From Prosthecochloris sp. (lineage in GTDB: Bacteria; Bacteroidota; Chlorobiia; Chlorobiales; Chlorobiaceae): DNA of 64,000 nucleotides. Position numbers and translations under genes: made by a program. Below, piece after piece: positions 43,450 to 52,440 of the stretch. The DNA is taken from assembly GCA_015482705.2 (NCBI GenBank), contig JADMLA020000021.1:62001-126000 (forward strand). The letters run 5' to 3'. The notes beneath the pieces were generated by a model. It searched no databases and was not told the DNA's origin. It saw only the letters and a program-made list of their open reading frames with translations. Numbering within the stretch: the stretch's first letter is position 1; each line of letters begins with the position of its first letter.

Positions 43450-44523
43450 ATGAACGACTCTAAAACCACAACGGTAGATCGCAAGCAAAGCCATGTCGAA
43501 ACCTGCCTCGATAAAATGGTTCGTTTCGACAGCAAAACAACCGGTTTCGAGCACTATGAGTTCACGCACAATGCTGCCCCTGAAATAAATCACAACGAAA
43601 TTGACCTGTCGACAAACATGTTCGGTCATCGGATATCATACCCCTTCATGATCTCCTCCATGACAGGCGGATACGATAAAGCCATACACTTGAACCGTTC
43701 ATTTGCGCAAACAGCGGAAAAACTGAATATCCCACTCGCGGTAGGCAGTATGCGCCAAGCACTCGAAAACGAGTCATACAGGGAGAGCTTCAGCGTTGTT
43801 CGTCAGTTTGCACCATCCATTCCCATACTGGCAAATATCGGTGCGCCCGAGGTTGCAAAAGGCCTTTCGAGTCGAGAACTCGACCTTCTCATCGATATTG
43901 TCGATGCAGACGGACTGATTGTCCATCTCAACCCGGCACAGGAACTTTTCCAGCCGGAAGGAAATACCAATTGCAAAAACTTCCTGAAGGAACTACGACA
44001 ACTGACAAAAACGATCGATACCCCCGTTATTGCAAAAGAAGTCGGCTGCGGCATCTCATCTGTAACGGCAGCCGCACTTGCCGATGCCGGAGTGCAAACT
44101 ATCGACGTCGCCGGGGCAGGGGGAATCAGTTGGCAGAAGGTGGAAGAAGAGCGTTATCTGGAGCAGTTTCAACGTGAAAACCGTTTCAGTCCCTCGGCAC
44201 TTCGGGAACTGCTCAACTGGGGCATACCAACCGTAGAGTGCCTTACCGGCATAGCTGCGCTTAAAAAGGCTGAAAAGCAGTACCGGCATATCAAGGTTAT
44301 TGCATCGGGCGGAATTTCCAATGGTCTCGATATCGCGAAAGCAATTGCTCTTGGTGCTGAGATCTGCGCGTCTGCAGGCATGCTGCTCAAAGCACTTCAC
44401 GATTCCAGGCTTGAAGAAACCATTCTGACATGGATGAACGACCTCAAGGCCGTGATGTTTCTCACAGGAGCAAAAAACATAACACAACTGCAAAAAACCT
44501 GCATTTCTTTAAAAAAAGGATAG
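43450..44523 (+). CDS. fni: Isopentenyl-diphosphate delta-isomerase, type 2
   Basis: The 357-residue FMN-dependent enzyme turns IPP into DMAPP. Motifs are MTGGYDKA, the Gly-rich VGSMRQAL, NIGAP, and the C-terminal VIASGGISNGLDIAKAIALGAEICASAG of the flavin TIM barrel. ATG 43450 is used because GGAAAAGAAG lies just upstream, while the longer frame starts with TTG. The polyprenyl synthase gene follows after 7 bases: the two supply carotenoid, quinone and bacteriochlorophyll tails. Confidence 0.93.
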   Translation: MNDSKTTTVDRKQSHVETCLDKMVRFDSKTTGFEHYEFTHNAAPEINHNEIDLSTNMFGHRISYPFMISSMTGGYDKAIHLNRSFAQTAEKLNIPLAVGSMRQALENESYRESFSVVRQFAPSIPILANIGAPEVAKGLSSRELDLLIDIVDADGLIVHLNPAQELFQPEGNTNCKNFLKELRQLTKTIDTPVIAKEVGCGISSVTAAALADAGVQTIDVAGAGGISWQKVEEERYLEQFQRENRFSPSALRELLNWGIPTVECLTGIAALKKAEKQYRHIKVIASGGISNGLDIAKAIALGAEICASAGMLLKALHDSRLEETILTWMNDLKAVMFLTGAKNITQLQKTCISLKKG

Positions 44524-44530
44524 TGCCGTA

Positions 44531-45529
44531 ATGAATATCAGTGTAACCTTGGAACAGGTTGAACAAAAATACCAGCAGTATCATAAACGTATCAACGATG
44601 CACTGGACAACTGCTTCACCAACAACACTCCTGAAAGCCTTTACGCGCCCGCCCGGTATATTCTGGCGGGCAAAGGAAAAAGAATCCGCCCGTTTCTTAC
44701 GCTTCTCGCTTCTGAAGCGGTATGCGGGTCGAGCACACATGCAATACACACTGCGCTTGCAATCGAGATTCTCCACAATTTCACACTTGTCCATGACGAC
44801 ATCATGGACCAAGCCGACCTCCGTCACGGCAGACCGACAGTTCATACCAAATGGGATTCCACCGCAGCGATCTTATCTGGCGACATGATGATCGCATTTG
44901 CCTACGAATGTGCTTTACAGACAAAGACGTTACGGCATAACGAGCTTGTTCATATTCTCAACGAAGCGAATATCACCATTTGCGAAGGCCAGGCGATCGA
45001 TATGGAACTGGAACAACGAAAAGATGCCACTATCTCCGATTACCTCGATATGATATCGAAAAAAACCGGACGGCTTATATCCGCATCACTCGAGGCAGGT
45101 GGAATTGTCGGTGATGGTACTTCTGAACAGCTTGAAAAGCTGATGATATTCGGAAACAAAATCGGGCGTGCATTTCAGGTTCAGGATGACTACCTCGATA
45201 TTATGGCCGAGGATGGAAAATCAGGAAAAGTGCCCGGTGGTGATGTGATCAACGGCAAAAAAACATATCTGCTTCTCCGCTCCCTCGATCTGACAACCGG
45301 TTCGGAAAAGGATCTGTTGCAGTCCGTTATCGACAACAACGGCATTCTGCCCGAAAGAGTCTCTGAAATCAGGGGAATTTATGAACGCTGCGGAGTACTT
45401 GACGAAGCAAGAGAGCTGATCAATTCCGACACTGAAGCAGCGCTATCCGCCGTTGAAACCCTACCTTATGACGAAGGTAGGGAATATCTCAAAGGTTTTG
45501 CCCTCAAACTCATGAAGCGTGATTTCTGA
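44531..45529 (+). CDS. Trans-polyprenyl diphosphate synthase, probably geranylgeranyl type
   Basis: The 332-residue enzyme has two Asp-rich motifs: DDIMD (residues 89-93) and DDYLD (near 218), both binding Mg-diphosphate. The first has no insertion, and the fifth residue before it is Phe84, which in the archaeal-type enzymes limits products to about C20. A GGPP product is therefore inferred; longer chains cannot be excluded. It overlaps dprA by 11 bases. Confidence 0.9.
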   Translation: MNISVTLEQVEQKYQQYHKRINDALDNCFTNNTPESLYAPARYILAGKGKRIRPFLTLLASEAVCGSSTHAIHTALAIEILHNFTLVHDDIMDQADLRHGRPTVHTKWDSTAAILSGDMMIAFAYECALQTKTLRHNELVHILNEANITICEGQAIDMELEQRKDATISDYLDMISKKTGRLISASLEAGGIVGDGTSEQLEKLMIFGNKIGRAFQVQDDYLDIMAEDGKSGKVPGGDVINGKKTYLLLRSLDLTTGSEKDLLQSVIDNNGILPERVSEIRGIYERCGVLDEARELINSDTEAALSAVETLPYDEGREYLKGFALKLMKRDF

Positions 45530-46640
45530 CGCAATCGTTCTTCTTGTCCTATCGCAAATCCCCGGACTTGGCCCGGCAAGAATAAATACACTCCATAAAT
45601 ATATTGGCGGTTCTTCCATCTTCGATACAACGATGGAAGAATTAGCCCATATTCCGGGCATTGGCATAAAACTCGCAAAATCCATCGTCGGTTTCTTCCA
45701 TAATTCTCATGCTTTTGATCAGGCACAACAGTCAGCGCAACGACAACTTTCGCTGCTCGACCGCTATGAAGCCAACCTCGTAACTCTCGAAGATCCATCG
45801 TATCCACCGTTTCTCAAGGAAATCTACGACCCGCCGCCTTACCTTTTCGTACGTGGAGATATAGAAGCCGCGCATTCCCCCTGCATTTCGATCGTTGGAA
45901 CACGAAAGGCAACCCAATACGGCAAAAAAGTGGTAGAACATCTCTGCAGCGGTCTTGTAGCCGAAGGGTTCACCATTGTTAGCGGATTCGCATACGGGAT
46001 CGACACTACAGCCCATAAAGCCACCCTGGAACATCGTGGTAAAACAATTGCCGTTCTGGCAGGAGGTGTGGACAACCCTCACACGGACCCGTCAGGAAAA
46101 ATCTGGCCACACATCATCGAGCAAGGTGCCATAGTTTCGGAAGAGTGGCTTGAAAGCACCATTACACCCTCCAAATTCCCAAAAAGAAACCGCCTTATAG
46201 CAGGGCTCTCAAAAGGAACATTGATCGTTGAATCGGATAAAAAAGGCGGCTCATTGATCACAGCATCATATGCCCTGGACCAGAACAGGGATGTTTTTGC
46301 GGTTCCTGGCAGCATATTTTCTAAAACTTCGGCTGGAACAAATGCCCTGATTGAAAATGGCCAAGCAAAACTTGTCACTACTGCCGAGGACATTATTGCG
46401 GAACTCTGTCCCGGCTTTCATGGAAACCCTGACCGAAAAGTTGTTGAAGCAAAGGAACTGCTTATAACACCGGAAGAAAAAGAAGTTTTCGATCAGCTGG
46501 ATGACAAACCCGTACACATAGATGTACTTGCGGAAACAATGGCCATGGATCCCTCGACACTTCTTGTACTCCTTTTCGAGCTCGAACTGAAACAACTGGC
46601 CGAACAGCAACCCGGACAGATGTTCAGAAAAAGCATCTGA
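45519..46640 (+). CDS. dprA: DNA processing protein DprA
   Basis: The 373-residue protein starts with GTG inside the polyprenyl synthase gene. It has an N-terminal HhH region (SQIPGLGPARINTL), the Rossmann core (GTRKATQYGKKV and SGFAYGIDTTAHKA; KRNRLIAGLSKGTLIVE) and a C-terminal winged helix. DprA loads RecA onto incoming ssDNA in natural transformation. No com genes are in the window. Confidence 0.93.
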   Translation: MISDAIVLLVLSQIPGLGPARINTLHKYIGGSSIFDTTMEELAHIPGIGIKLAKSIVGFFHNSHAFDQAQQSAQRQLSLLDRYEANLVTLEDPSYPPFLKEIYDPPPYLFVRGDIEAAHSPCISIVGTRKATQYGKKVVEHLCSGLVAEGFTIVSGFAYGIDTTAHKATLEHRGKTIAVLAGGVDNPHTDPSGKIWPHIIEQGAIVSEEWLESTITPSKFPKRNRLIAGLSKGTLIVESDKKGGSLITASYALDQNRDVFAVPGSIFSKTSAGTNALIENGQAKLVTTAEDIIAELCPGFHGNPDRKVVEAKELLITPEEKEVFDQLDDKPVHIDVLAETMAMDPSTLLVLLFELELKQLAEQQPGQMFRKSI

Positions 46641-46923
46641 AACCGGAAACCATGCTTGGAGTCACTCGAGAGGGAAAGCAGGCCGAACTATTACGAAAAG
46701 CGGTATTCGACAATAAAACCTTACGCTTCGATTCCGGCACATGTTCCTGGTTGATTTGACGTCATAACCGTAAGCGGCAAAGCAAACGAGCTGCTCAACC
46801 GGTTTTACCACCTGTCATGGTTTCATTGTCCGCATAGTTTTTTATAGGGGAATTATTACCTTTGGAAAACCGTGACAAGGGGATACTGCACGGAAATATT
46901 CAACCAAAACAAGAAATTCAACA

Positions 46924-47475
46924 ATGAAAATAATATCCAGAAATTCAAGGTTTACGTCTCTACCCCGTACTATGATCATGATTATGATTGTGAGTGTACT
47001 TGCCGTTGCACCATCAGCACTTGCCGCGACAGGCACCGAGAAAACAGGTCTTGTCGATACCCAAAAAGTTTTGGACCAGATGCCCGAAAAAAAGAAAGCT
47101 GAAAATATACTCAAAGCAACGGGAACACAATGGCAAAAAGGCCTGGACAAGCTTAAAAATGATTTTCAGACAGCTGCGACAAACTATGAAAAACAAAAAA
47201 AATCCCTTTCAAAAACAGCCCTAGAACAAAAAGAAAAAGACCTCAACCTTAAATACCAGAGCATACAGAAGTACCAGTTGGAAAAGTTCGGTCCGGGCGG
47301 GGCCCTGGAAAAAAAGCAAAACGAGCTTTTTGCCCCTATCCGTCAGAAATTTCTCACTGCTGTACAAACTGTCGCTAAAAAAGAAGGTTATTCGGTAATT
47401 ATCGACAAACAGGCAGTGGTTTATGGAGATAAATCCGCAGACATTACGTTCAAGGTCATCGATCAGCTCAAATAA
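46924..47475 (+). CDS. Skp/OmpH family periplasmic chaperone
   Basis: The 183-residue precursor has a hydrophobic signal (IMIMIVSVLAVAPSALAA), then a long, Lys- and Gln-rich coiled coil (about 70-135) typical of Skp. It ends in a strand (YSVIIDKQAVVYGDKSADITFKVIDQL) as in OmpH. It should hold unfolded outer-membrane barrels in the periplasm, fitting the BamA gene and barrel clients elsewhere in the window. lptC follows. Confidence 0.88.
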   Translation: MKIISRNSRFTSLPRTMIMIMIVSVLAVAPSALAATGTEKTGLVDTQKVLDQMPEKKKAENILKATGTQWQKGLDKLKNDFQTAATNYEKQKKSLSKTALEQKEKDLNLKYQSIQKYQLEKFGPGGALEKKQNELFAPIRQKFLTAVQTVAKKEGYSVIIDKQAVVYGDKSADITFKVIDQLK

Positions 47476-47526
47476 TCCTCAACCGAGTACTTGACGTTGA
47501 CAGGCTCATATAAGGATGGTAACGGA

Positions 47527-48075
47527 ATGTTTTTTTTACGTTATATCCTGGGGATTTTTTGGTCTACACTCATGATATGCTGCATCAGCTGCACAGAACC
47601 TCAACCAGAAAAGCGTGCAGCTGATACCAGCTTTCTCGGCGAAGAACAACCGCTTCAGGAAAGCTGGAACGTCAGCATGAAGATATTCAAAGAAGACAAG
47701 ATACATGCAGTTATAACCGCTGGCCATTTTGCAGAGTATAAAAAAAACGATATAATCACCCGTCACCTCGACAAAGGTCTCGAGGTCACTTTTTTCGATA
47801 GCAACGGGACATCGTCCTCAACCCTCACTGCGGATAAAGGGACCGTGTATGACAACAATGACATGGAAGCTTTTGACAATGTTGTCATAACTTCAGAAGA
47901 GGCGATAATACGAACCGATTACATCAAGAGATTTGCAGACAAAAAAAAACTATGGTCTGACAAGTATGTAGTCATTCAGAAACAGAATGAAACCATCAGG
48001 GGGTATGGGTTTGAAAGTGATGAATCCCTGAAAAATTATACGGTTTTCAAAGCAAGCGGTGAGTCCAATTTTTAA
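47527..48075 (+). CDS. lptC: LPS export protein LptC-like lipoprotein
   Basis: The 182-residue precursor has a membrane-anchor or lipoprotein signal with CCISC near residue 20. The mature part repeats beta strands (MKIFKEDKIHAVITAGHFAEY, shown as a pattern around MKIFKEDK; ADKGTVYDNNDMEAFDNVVI), as in the LptC/OstA fold. It would take LPS from LptBFG in the inner membrane. Start at 47527 (MFFLRYIL) with AAGGATGG upstream. lptB, lptF and lptG are not adjacent. Confidence 0.82.
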   Translation: MFFLRYILGIFWSTLMICCISCTEPQPEKRAADTSFLGEEQPLQESWNVSMKIFKEDKIHAVITAGHFAEYKKNDIITRHLDKGLEVTFFDSNGTSSSTLTADKGTVYDNNDMEAFDNVVITSEEAIIRTDYIKRFADKKKLWSDKYVVIQKQNETIRGYGFESDESLKNYTVFKASGESNF

Positions 48076-48087
48076 TTTTTTCATTCG

Positions 48088-48471
48088 ATGAGATTACATC
48101 TTTTAAAATCTAAAATTCACAATGCAGTCGTAACCAGCGGAGACCTTGAATACGAAGGAAGTATCACCATAGACAGTGAACTCCTTGAACTTGCAAATAT
48201 GCTCCCCAATGAAAAGGTTCTCTGCGTCAACAATAATAACGGGGCACGCTTCGAAACATATATCATAGAAGGAAAAGCGGGGTCAAAGGAGATTCAGTTG
48301 AATGGTGCTGCAGCACGATGTGCTTTGCCTGGTGATGAGATAATCATTATGGCGTTTGCAGAGATAGAAGCAGAAGAAGCAAAATCCTTCAAGCCTATGA
48401 TTCTCATCGTCGACAAACATAACAATCCTAAACGTCGTCACCTTGTCGGTGAAGAAGACAATCCATTGTAA
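48088..48471 (+). CDS. panD: Aspartate 1-decarboxylase
   Basis: The 127-residue proenzyme has the self-cleavage site Gly24-Ser25 (EYEGSITID), which leaves a pyruvoyl group from Ser25. It makes beta-alanine for pantothenate and CoA. It lies 12 bases after lptC and is probably cotranscribed. Full length for the family. Confidence 0.95.
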   Translation: MRLHLLKSKIHNAVVTSGDLEYEGSITIDSELLELANMLPNEKVLCVNNNNGARFETYIIEGKAGSKEIQLNGAAARCALPGDEIIIMAFAEIEAEEAKSFKPMILIVDKHNNPKRRHLVGEEDNPL

Positions 48472-48515
48472 AAAGAGTGTCAATGTGTTGATTTTTTAAC
48501 CCTTCCCCTATAACT

Positions 48516-49253
48516 ATGCCACTAGCAATCATTATCATGGCTGCCGGAAAAGGCACCCGAATGAAGTCAGATCTGGCAAAAGTGCTGCACAAGGTCAACG
48601 GAAGACCGGTTATAGAATATGTACTCGAAAAATCGGCAGCGCTTGCACCCGATACAATCATTTTAATTGTCGGGCACCAGGCGGATGCGGTAAAAAAAGC
48701 CACAGCAAATTTTCCCGTTGAGTGGGCCCTTCAGGAACCCCAGCTTGGAACAGGCCATGCCGTTATGCAGGCAGAAGTGTACCTACGTTCATTTCCGGGA
48801 GATATTCTCATTCTCTCAGGAGATGCTCCCCTTGTGAACATTTCCACCCTCAAAGACCTCATTGACAATCATCGTATCGAGAATGCTGCAGCGACAGTAC
48901 TGACAGCAAAGTTGCAGAATCCATCCGGATACGGAAGAATAATCCGTTACAAGGACAGCAATACAGTATCAAGGATTGTAGAGCATAAAGATGCGACACC
49001 TGAAGAATTGCTCGTACAGGAAATAAATTCAGGCGTTTATGTTTTCAAAGCGGATATTCTATTCCGTTCCTTGCATCAAATCACTAATGATAATGCTCAG
49101 CAGGAATACTATCTCACTGATGTTTTTTCTGTGTGCTTTGGAAAAGGAGAGAAGGTTTGCGCATTCCAAACAGAAAATGCCGATGAAATCAAAGGCATCA
49201 ACACAGTGGAACAACTAAGAGAGGCTGAAAAACTTTTATTACAGGAATCTTGA
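48516..49253 (+). CDS. GlmU-like UDP-GlcNAc pyrophosphorylase, uridylyltransferase domain only
   Basis: The 245-residue protein is a complete nucleotidyltransferase: Gly-rich LAIIIMAAGKGTRMKSD, then LAKVLHKVNG, QEPQLGTGHAV, LSGDAPLV and a NSGVYVFKAD loop. It ends without the left-handed beta-helix acetyltransferase domain of GlmU, which is normally about 200 residues more. The frame stops cleanly at TGA 49251. It would join UTP and GlcNAc-1-P; GlcN acetylation must be done elsewhere. Together with the hexosamine mutase at 38588 it completes part of the pathway. Confidence 0.85.
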   Translation: MPLAIIIMAAGKGTRMKSDLAKVLHKVNGRPVIEYVLEKSAALAPDTIILIVGHQADAVKKATANFPVEWALQEPQLGTGHAVMQAEVYLRSFPGDILILSGDAPLVNISTLKDLIDNHRIENAAATVLTAKLQNPSGYGRIIRYKDSNTVSRIVEHKDATPEELLVQEINSGVYVFKADILFRSLHQITNDNAQQEYYLTDVFSVCFGKGEKVCAFQTENADEIKGINTVEQLREAEKLLLQES

Positions 49254-49264
49254 CTCGGCCTGCA

Positions 49265-49594
49265 TCAGGCAAGTGGACTGATGGATGATGCAGAAAAATC
49301 CTCGTCCTCTGCGGAGAGACCCTGTGGAAGATTTTTTTCCAGAAAAGCTCCGGCTTCAGAACACAAAACCTCTGCATCGAGGATTTTCTTTTGTAAAGAG
49401 TCCAGCGTCACGGTAACGATTTCGAGTTGTGAGCGGTATTCATCAAGCTCTTTTTTCATTGTCACGAAAAACGCCGCTTTTTCAGCCGGGTCGCATTGAT
49501 CGGCGTAAGTCATTGCGCGGTTCATGCACGCATCTATCCCTTTGCGGAGACTGTCTATTTCCTGCTCAACATCGGTTATAGTCTTCACAGCCAT
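49265..49594 (-). CDS. Unrecognised coiled-coil protein, 109 residues
   Basis: I do not recognise the product. It is mostly alpha-helical with heptad-like patterns (ITDVEQEIDSLRKGIDAC; KKELDEYRSQLEIVTVTLDSLQKK), lacks a signal or membrane segment, and ends in an acidic tail (SAEDEDFSA). It starts 14 bases after the VOC gene stop (same operon), and its stop is 11 bases from convergent glmU-like stop. Cytoplasmic, perhaps a scaffold or regulator. Confidence 0.65.
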   Translation of the reverse strand: MAVKTITDVEQEIDSLRKGIDACMNRAMTYADQCDPAEKAAFFVTMKKELDEYRSQLEIVTVTLDSLQKKILDAEVLCSEAGAFLEKNLPQGLSAEDEDFSASSISPLA

Positions 49595-49608
49595 AATGCC
49601 ACAGGCTT

Positions 49609-50103
49609 TTATTTTCTGCTTCTTCTGGTTTTTTTCCCAGCCCCTTTTTCAGCCATTTTTCTTCTGGATTGCGCAGCAAGCTCATCTGGCAGGCTGTTGT
49701 CGATCATCTCCTCAGAGGCATCGAGCTCTCTGGATTTCATTGAGTAAAATTCAATGAGATTACCATCCGGATCCATCACGAAAAAAGCTCTTCCCTCTCT
49801 GCGCTGAGCAGGCCGGGTGACGAGATGCACGCTTTGTTCTTCGAGATAATCCGCGGCTTCATCGACTTCAGCATCGCTGGGAAGCCTGAAGCCGAAATGA
49901 TCAACCCGAATATCCCGGGCCTCAGGGACACCCGGAGTCTCTGCTTTGACAAGAACAATCATATCCGACTTGACCCTCAGGTACGAAATGTTAGCTCCTG
50001 CACGATACTCGACTTTCATCCCGAGCACCCCAACATAGAACTCTTCAGCAACCCTTACGTCATTGACTCTGAGGGTAATCTGGTTAATCCCTGTCAACTT
50101 CAT
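49609..50103 (-). CDS. VOC superfamily (glyoxalase/dioxygenase-like) protein
   Basis: The 164-residue protein starts MKLTGINQITLRVNDV, a VOC beta-alpha-beta unit with VDHFGFRL and GNLIEFYSM in the second half. The usual first metal His is Gln here; His and Glu of the second half are kept. The C-terminus is basic (KKTRRSRK), unlike most VOC enzymes. ATG 50103 has GGAG six bases upstream; ATG 50115 is an alternative with AAGGGG. It overlaps rpoZ by about 20 bases. Confidence 0.75.
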   Translation of the reverse strand: MKLTGINQITLRVNDVRVAEEFYVGVLGMKVEYRAGANISYLRVKSDMIVLVKAETPGVPEARDIRVDHFGFRLPSDAEVDEAADYLEEQSVHLVTRPAQRREGRAFFVMDPDGNLIEFYSMKSRELDASEEMIDNSLPDELAAQSRRKMAEKGAGKKTRRSRK

Positions 50104-50437
50104 TTTCTTCTCCATGCTGCCCCTTTGCCTTATCGGCTTTCTCTTCGAGAGTATAATCGAACTTGTTCTGGAGAAACTGATTGATCGCCCGTTGAGCTGT
50201 TTTTTGGCGAGCTTCAAATTCAAGACTGATCGCAACCTGCTCAGGAAAAACCTTGTCAGATTCGGATTCACTCGCCGGGTTACGAATCATTTCTTTATAA
50301 GGAAGCAATTTCTCTTCAAGCTCTGCACGCTCCTCTTCATGAATTTCTTTAGCTCTTTTCGAAATTGCCACTACCGTTTCATAAAGATTTTCGTGTCTGG
50401 CTCTCAAACTGTTCAAATCCACTGGTTTCACGGACAT
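50084..50437 (-). CDS. rpoZ: RNA polymerase omega subunit
   Basis: The 117-residue protein matches the Bacteroidetes/Chlorobi form of omega: a helix that includes YETVVAISKRAKEI, then KTAQRAINQFLQNKF, and a charged tail. Omega promotes polymerase assembly. It lies 15 bases after gmk, the same neighbour as in many bacteria (gmk-rpoZ), which supports the assignment. Confidence 0.85.
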   Translation of the reverse strand: MSVKPVDLNSLRARHENLYETVVAISKRAKEIHEEERAELEEKLLPYKEMIRNPASESESDKVFPEQVAISLEFEARQKTAQRAINQFLQNKFDYTLEEKADKAKGQHGEENEVDRD

Positions 50438-50452
50438 ACGTTTTGCATGCGT

Positions 50453-51028
50453 TTATTGTTTTGAAAGAAATTCAGTAATAACCGTTGTTATTTCGTCAAC
50501 GGTACGTTCGAGGTCATCGTTTGTAACTTCCCGGTCAAACAAATGTGCCAACGATAGCTCAAATTCCGCTCTATCGAGGCGCTCTTGAAGAGTTTTATCA
50601 TTTTCACTGTCCCTTTTCAGAAGCCGCTTTTCCAATTCATCAAAAGAGGGTGGTTTGAGAAAAATCAAGAGAGAACTGTCCGGAAAGCGTTTTTTCAGGT
50701 TCAAAGCGCCTTTGACATCCAGATCGAACAGTAAATTCCTGCCTGCATCGACAGCTTCACCTGTTTTGTCCAGCAATGTTCCATAAAAGTTGCCAAAAAA
50801 ATGTTCATACTCGATGAAACCATCGCTTTTTATTTTCTCTTCGAACGCCTCCTTTGTCAGGAAATGGTAATTCCTACCGTCAACTTCTCCTTTCCGTCTT
50901 TTACGAGTCGTGGCAGATACCGAAAAGTCGAGACCCTTTATGCGTTCCATTACCAGTTTTGCAACCGTCGACTTTCCAGTTCCTGAAGGTGCTGAAAACA
51001 CGACCAATTTCCCCGGTTTGACACTCAT
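50453..51028 (-). CDS. gmk: Guanylate kinase
   Basis: The 191-residue enzyme has the P-loop FSAPSGTGKST (near residue 11), GMP-binding residues in the SATTRKRRKGEVDGRNYHF loop, and FLKPPS in the core. It makes GDP from GMP. ATG 51028 is preferred over a TTG one codon upstream. It is in operon with yicC and rpoZ, as in many bacteria. Confidence 0.94.
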   Translation of the reverse strand: MSVKPGKLVVFSAPSGTGKSTVAKLVMERIKGLDFSVSATTRKRRKGEVDGRNYHFLTKEAFEEKIKSDGFIEYEHFFGNFYGTLLDKTGEAVDAGRNLLFDLDVKGALNLKKRFPDSSLLIFLKPPSFDELEKRLLKRDSENDKTLQERLDRAEFELSLAHLFDREVTNDDLERTVDEITTVITEFLSKQ

Positions 51029-51157
51029 CAAATCTTTGAGATCTTTATGTATTTATTGGAATCATGCCGATCTTAAACTGACAGTTTCCAGGATTATCGA
51101 GCGACAAACCCCCATTACCATAAAAACCAGAACACTCAGCTTTTGAAACCGAGTTCA

Positions 51158-52045
51158 TCACTCGATATTCTGCAGCTGTTCACGAATTTTTTCCAGTTCT
51201 TCCTTGATATGTACCACTTTCTGAGAAATATCGGCATTCTGCGATTTTGATGCTATAGTGTTCGCTTCCCTTAACTGTTCCTGTAACAGGAAGTTCAGCT
51301 TTCTTCCGGAACCACTCTCACTGTTCATCATCTCATCGATGAAAAACTTGTTATGACTGGCAAAACGTGTACACTCTTCGGTAATGTCCAGTTTATCGGA
51401 CATCAGCACAAGTTCCATCTCAAGACGTTCTCTGCTGTATGCAATTTGATCACCCGCTATGACAGCTATTTTTTCCGATAGCCTCTGCCGTACTGCAGAC
51501 ACGTTATTTCGAGATAAAACCTGAATGTCTTCCAACGTATCGTTAATCGACGCTATCCGCCCCATAAAGTCTTTAGCCAGTTCCTCTCCCTCCTGAAACC
51601 GCATTTTTTTCATCCCATCGATGGCATCGTGGAGCACTTCTCTGACAAAAGGCCAAATTTCATCTGTTTTTTCAAGAAGCGTGCTGTCGGAATCGAATAT
51701 TTCAGAAAAACGTAAGAGATGATCGAGGGTAAGAGGACTTTCAATACCCGCCTCTTTTCGCACAACATCGAGCAGCCCCCGTAAAGCTCTTGTTTTTTGA
51801 CGATTGACGGTGATTGGAATCTGCCTTTCTTCATCCAGTTTCACCTGAACAAACGCCGATACTTTACCTCTCTGCAGACAAGAACGGATCTGTTCCCGAA
51901 CATCGAGCTCATATGAAGAAAACTGACGCGGAAGTTTGACGCTTATCTCGGCGAACCGACTGTTGACCGAGCGTACTTCCGCGACAACATGAACACCATC
52001 CTTCACGCTTTCTGCACTCCCGAAACCTGTCATGCTTTCCAACAT
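51158..52045 (-). CDS. YicC/YloC family endoribonuclease
   Basis: The 295-residue protein begins MLESMTGFGSAE, the family's hallmark, and has the N-terminal domain (VEVRSVNSRF, here AEVRSVNSRFAEI) and the C-terminal DUF1732 domain with FLLQEQLREANTIASKSQNAD. YicC proteins are RNases with RhyB or other small RNA targets in E. coli. Linked to gmk and rpoZ. No remA-like frame is in the gap before gmk. Confidence 0.92.
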   Translation of the reverse strand: MLESMTGFGSAESVKDGVHVVAEVRSVNSRFAEISVKLPRQFSSYELDVREQIRSCLQRGKVSAFVQVKLDEERQIPITVNRQKTRALRGLLDVVRKEAGIESPLTLDHLLRFSEIFDSDSTLLEKTDEIWPFVREVLHDAIDGMKKMRFQEGEELAKDFMGRIASINDTLEDIQVLSRNNVSAVRQRLSEKIAVIAGDQIAYSRERLEMELVLMSDKLDITEECTRFASHNKFFIDEMMNSESGSGRKLNFLLQEQLREANTIASKSQNADISQKVVHIKEELEKIREQLQNIE

Positions 52046-52125
52046 AGTTCTGCGCCGTTAATTTCGCTAAGGATGTCGTTTCTGTATAGGAATAGGATAA
52101 AAACCTACAATCAGCACAAAAGCGT

Positions 52126-52395
52126 TTATTTACGAAGATCCAGATCAGCGAGAACTTTACGATAGCGCTCGATCTCGGTTTTCTTCAGATAAGCCAACAG
52201 GCTTTTTCTTTTTCCCACAAGCTTGAGTAAACCGTGACGGGAATGCTTGTCTTTCGGATGGCTCTTCAGATGCTCGGTAAGATCGCTTATACGTCTACTG
52301 AAAAGTGCAATCTGGACCTCTGCCTGCCCGGTATTCTGCTCTGTACCGCCAAACTCCTTGATAATACCTGTCTTAACTTCCTTTGTGACACTCAT
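52126..52395 (-). CDS. rpsO: Ribosomal protein uS15
   Basis: The 89-residue protein is uS15: EVQIALFSRRISDLTEHLKSH and DKHSRHGLLKLVGKRKSLLAYL. It binds 16S rRNA helix 22 and often represses its own leader. It is the last gene of the rimP-nusA-infB operon. No terminator hairpin was recognised after it. Confidence 0.96.
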   Translation of the reverse strand: MSVTKEVKTGIIKEFGGTEQNTGQAEVQIALFSRRISDLTEHLKSHPKDKHSRHGLLKLVGKRKSLLAYLKKTEIERYRKVLADLDLRK

Positions 52396-52440
52396 GACTT
52401 GTCATTTATTTTTTAGAATCGCAAGATCTATAATATAGCA

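Noticed and set aside
46652..46759. 35-codon plus-strand frame in the gap between dprA and the Skp-like gene
   Set aside because: No ribosome site or known family; may be a remnant, but there is not enough to call it a gene.
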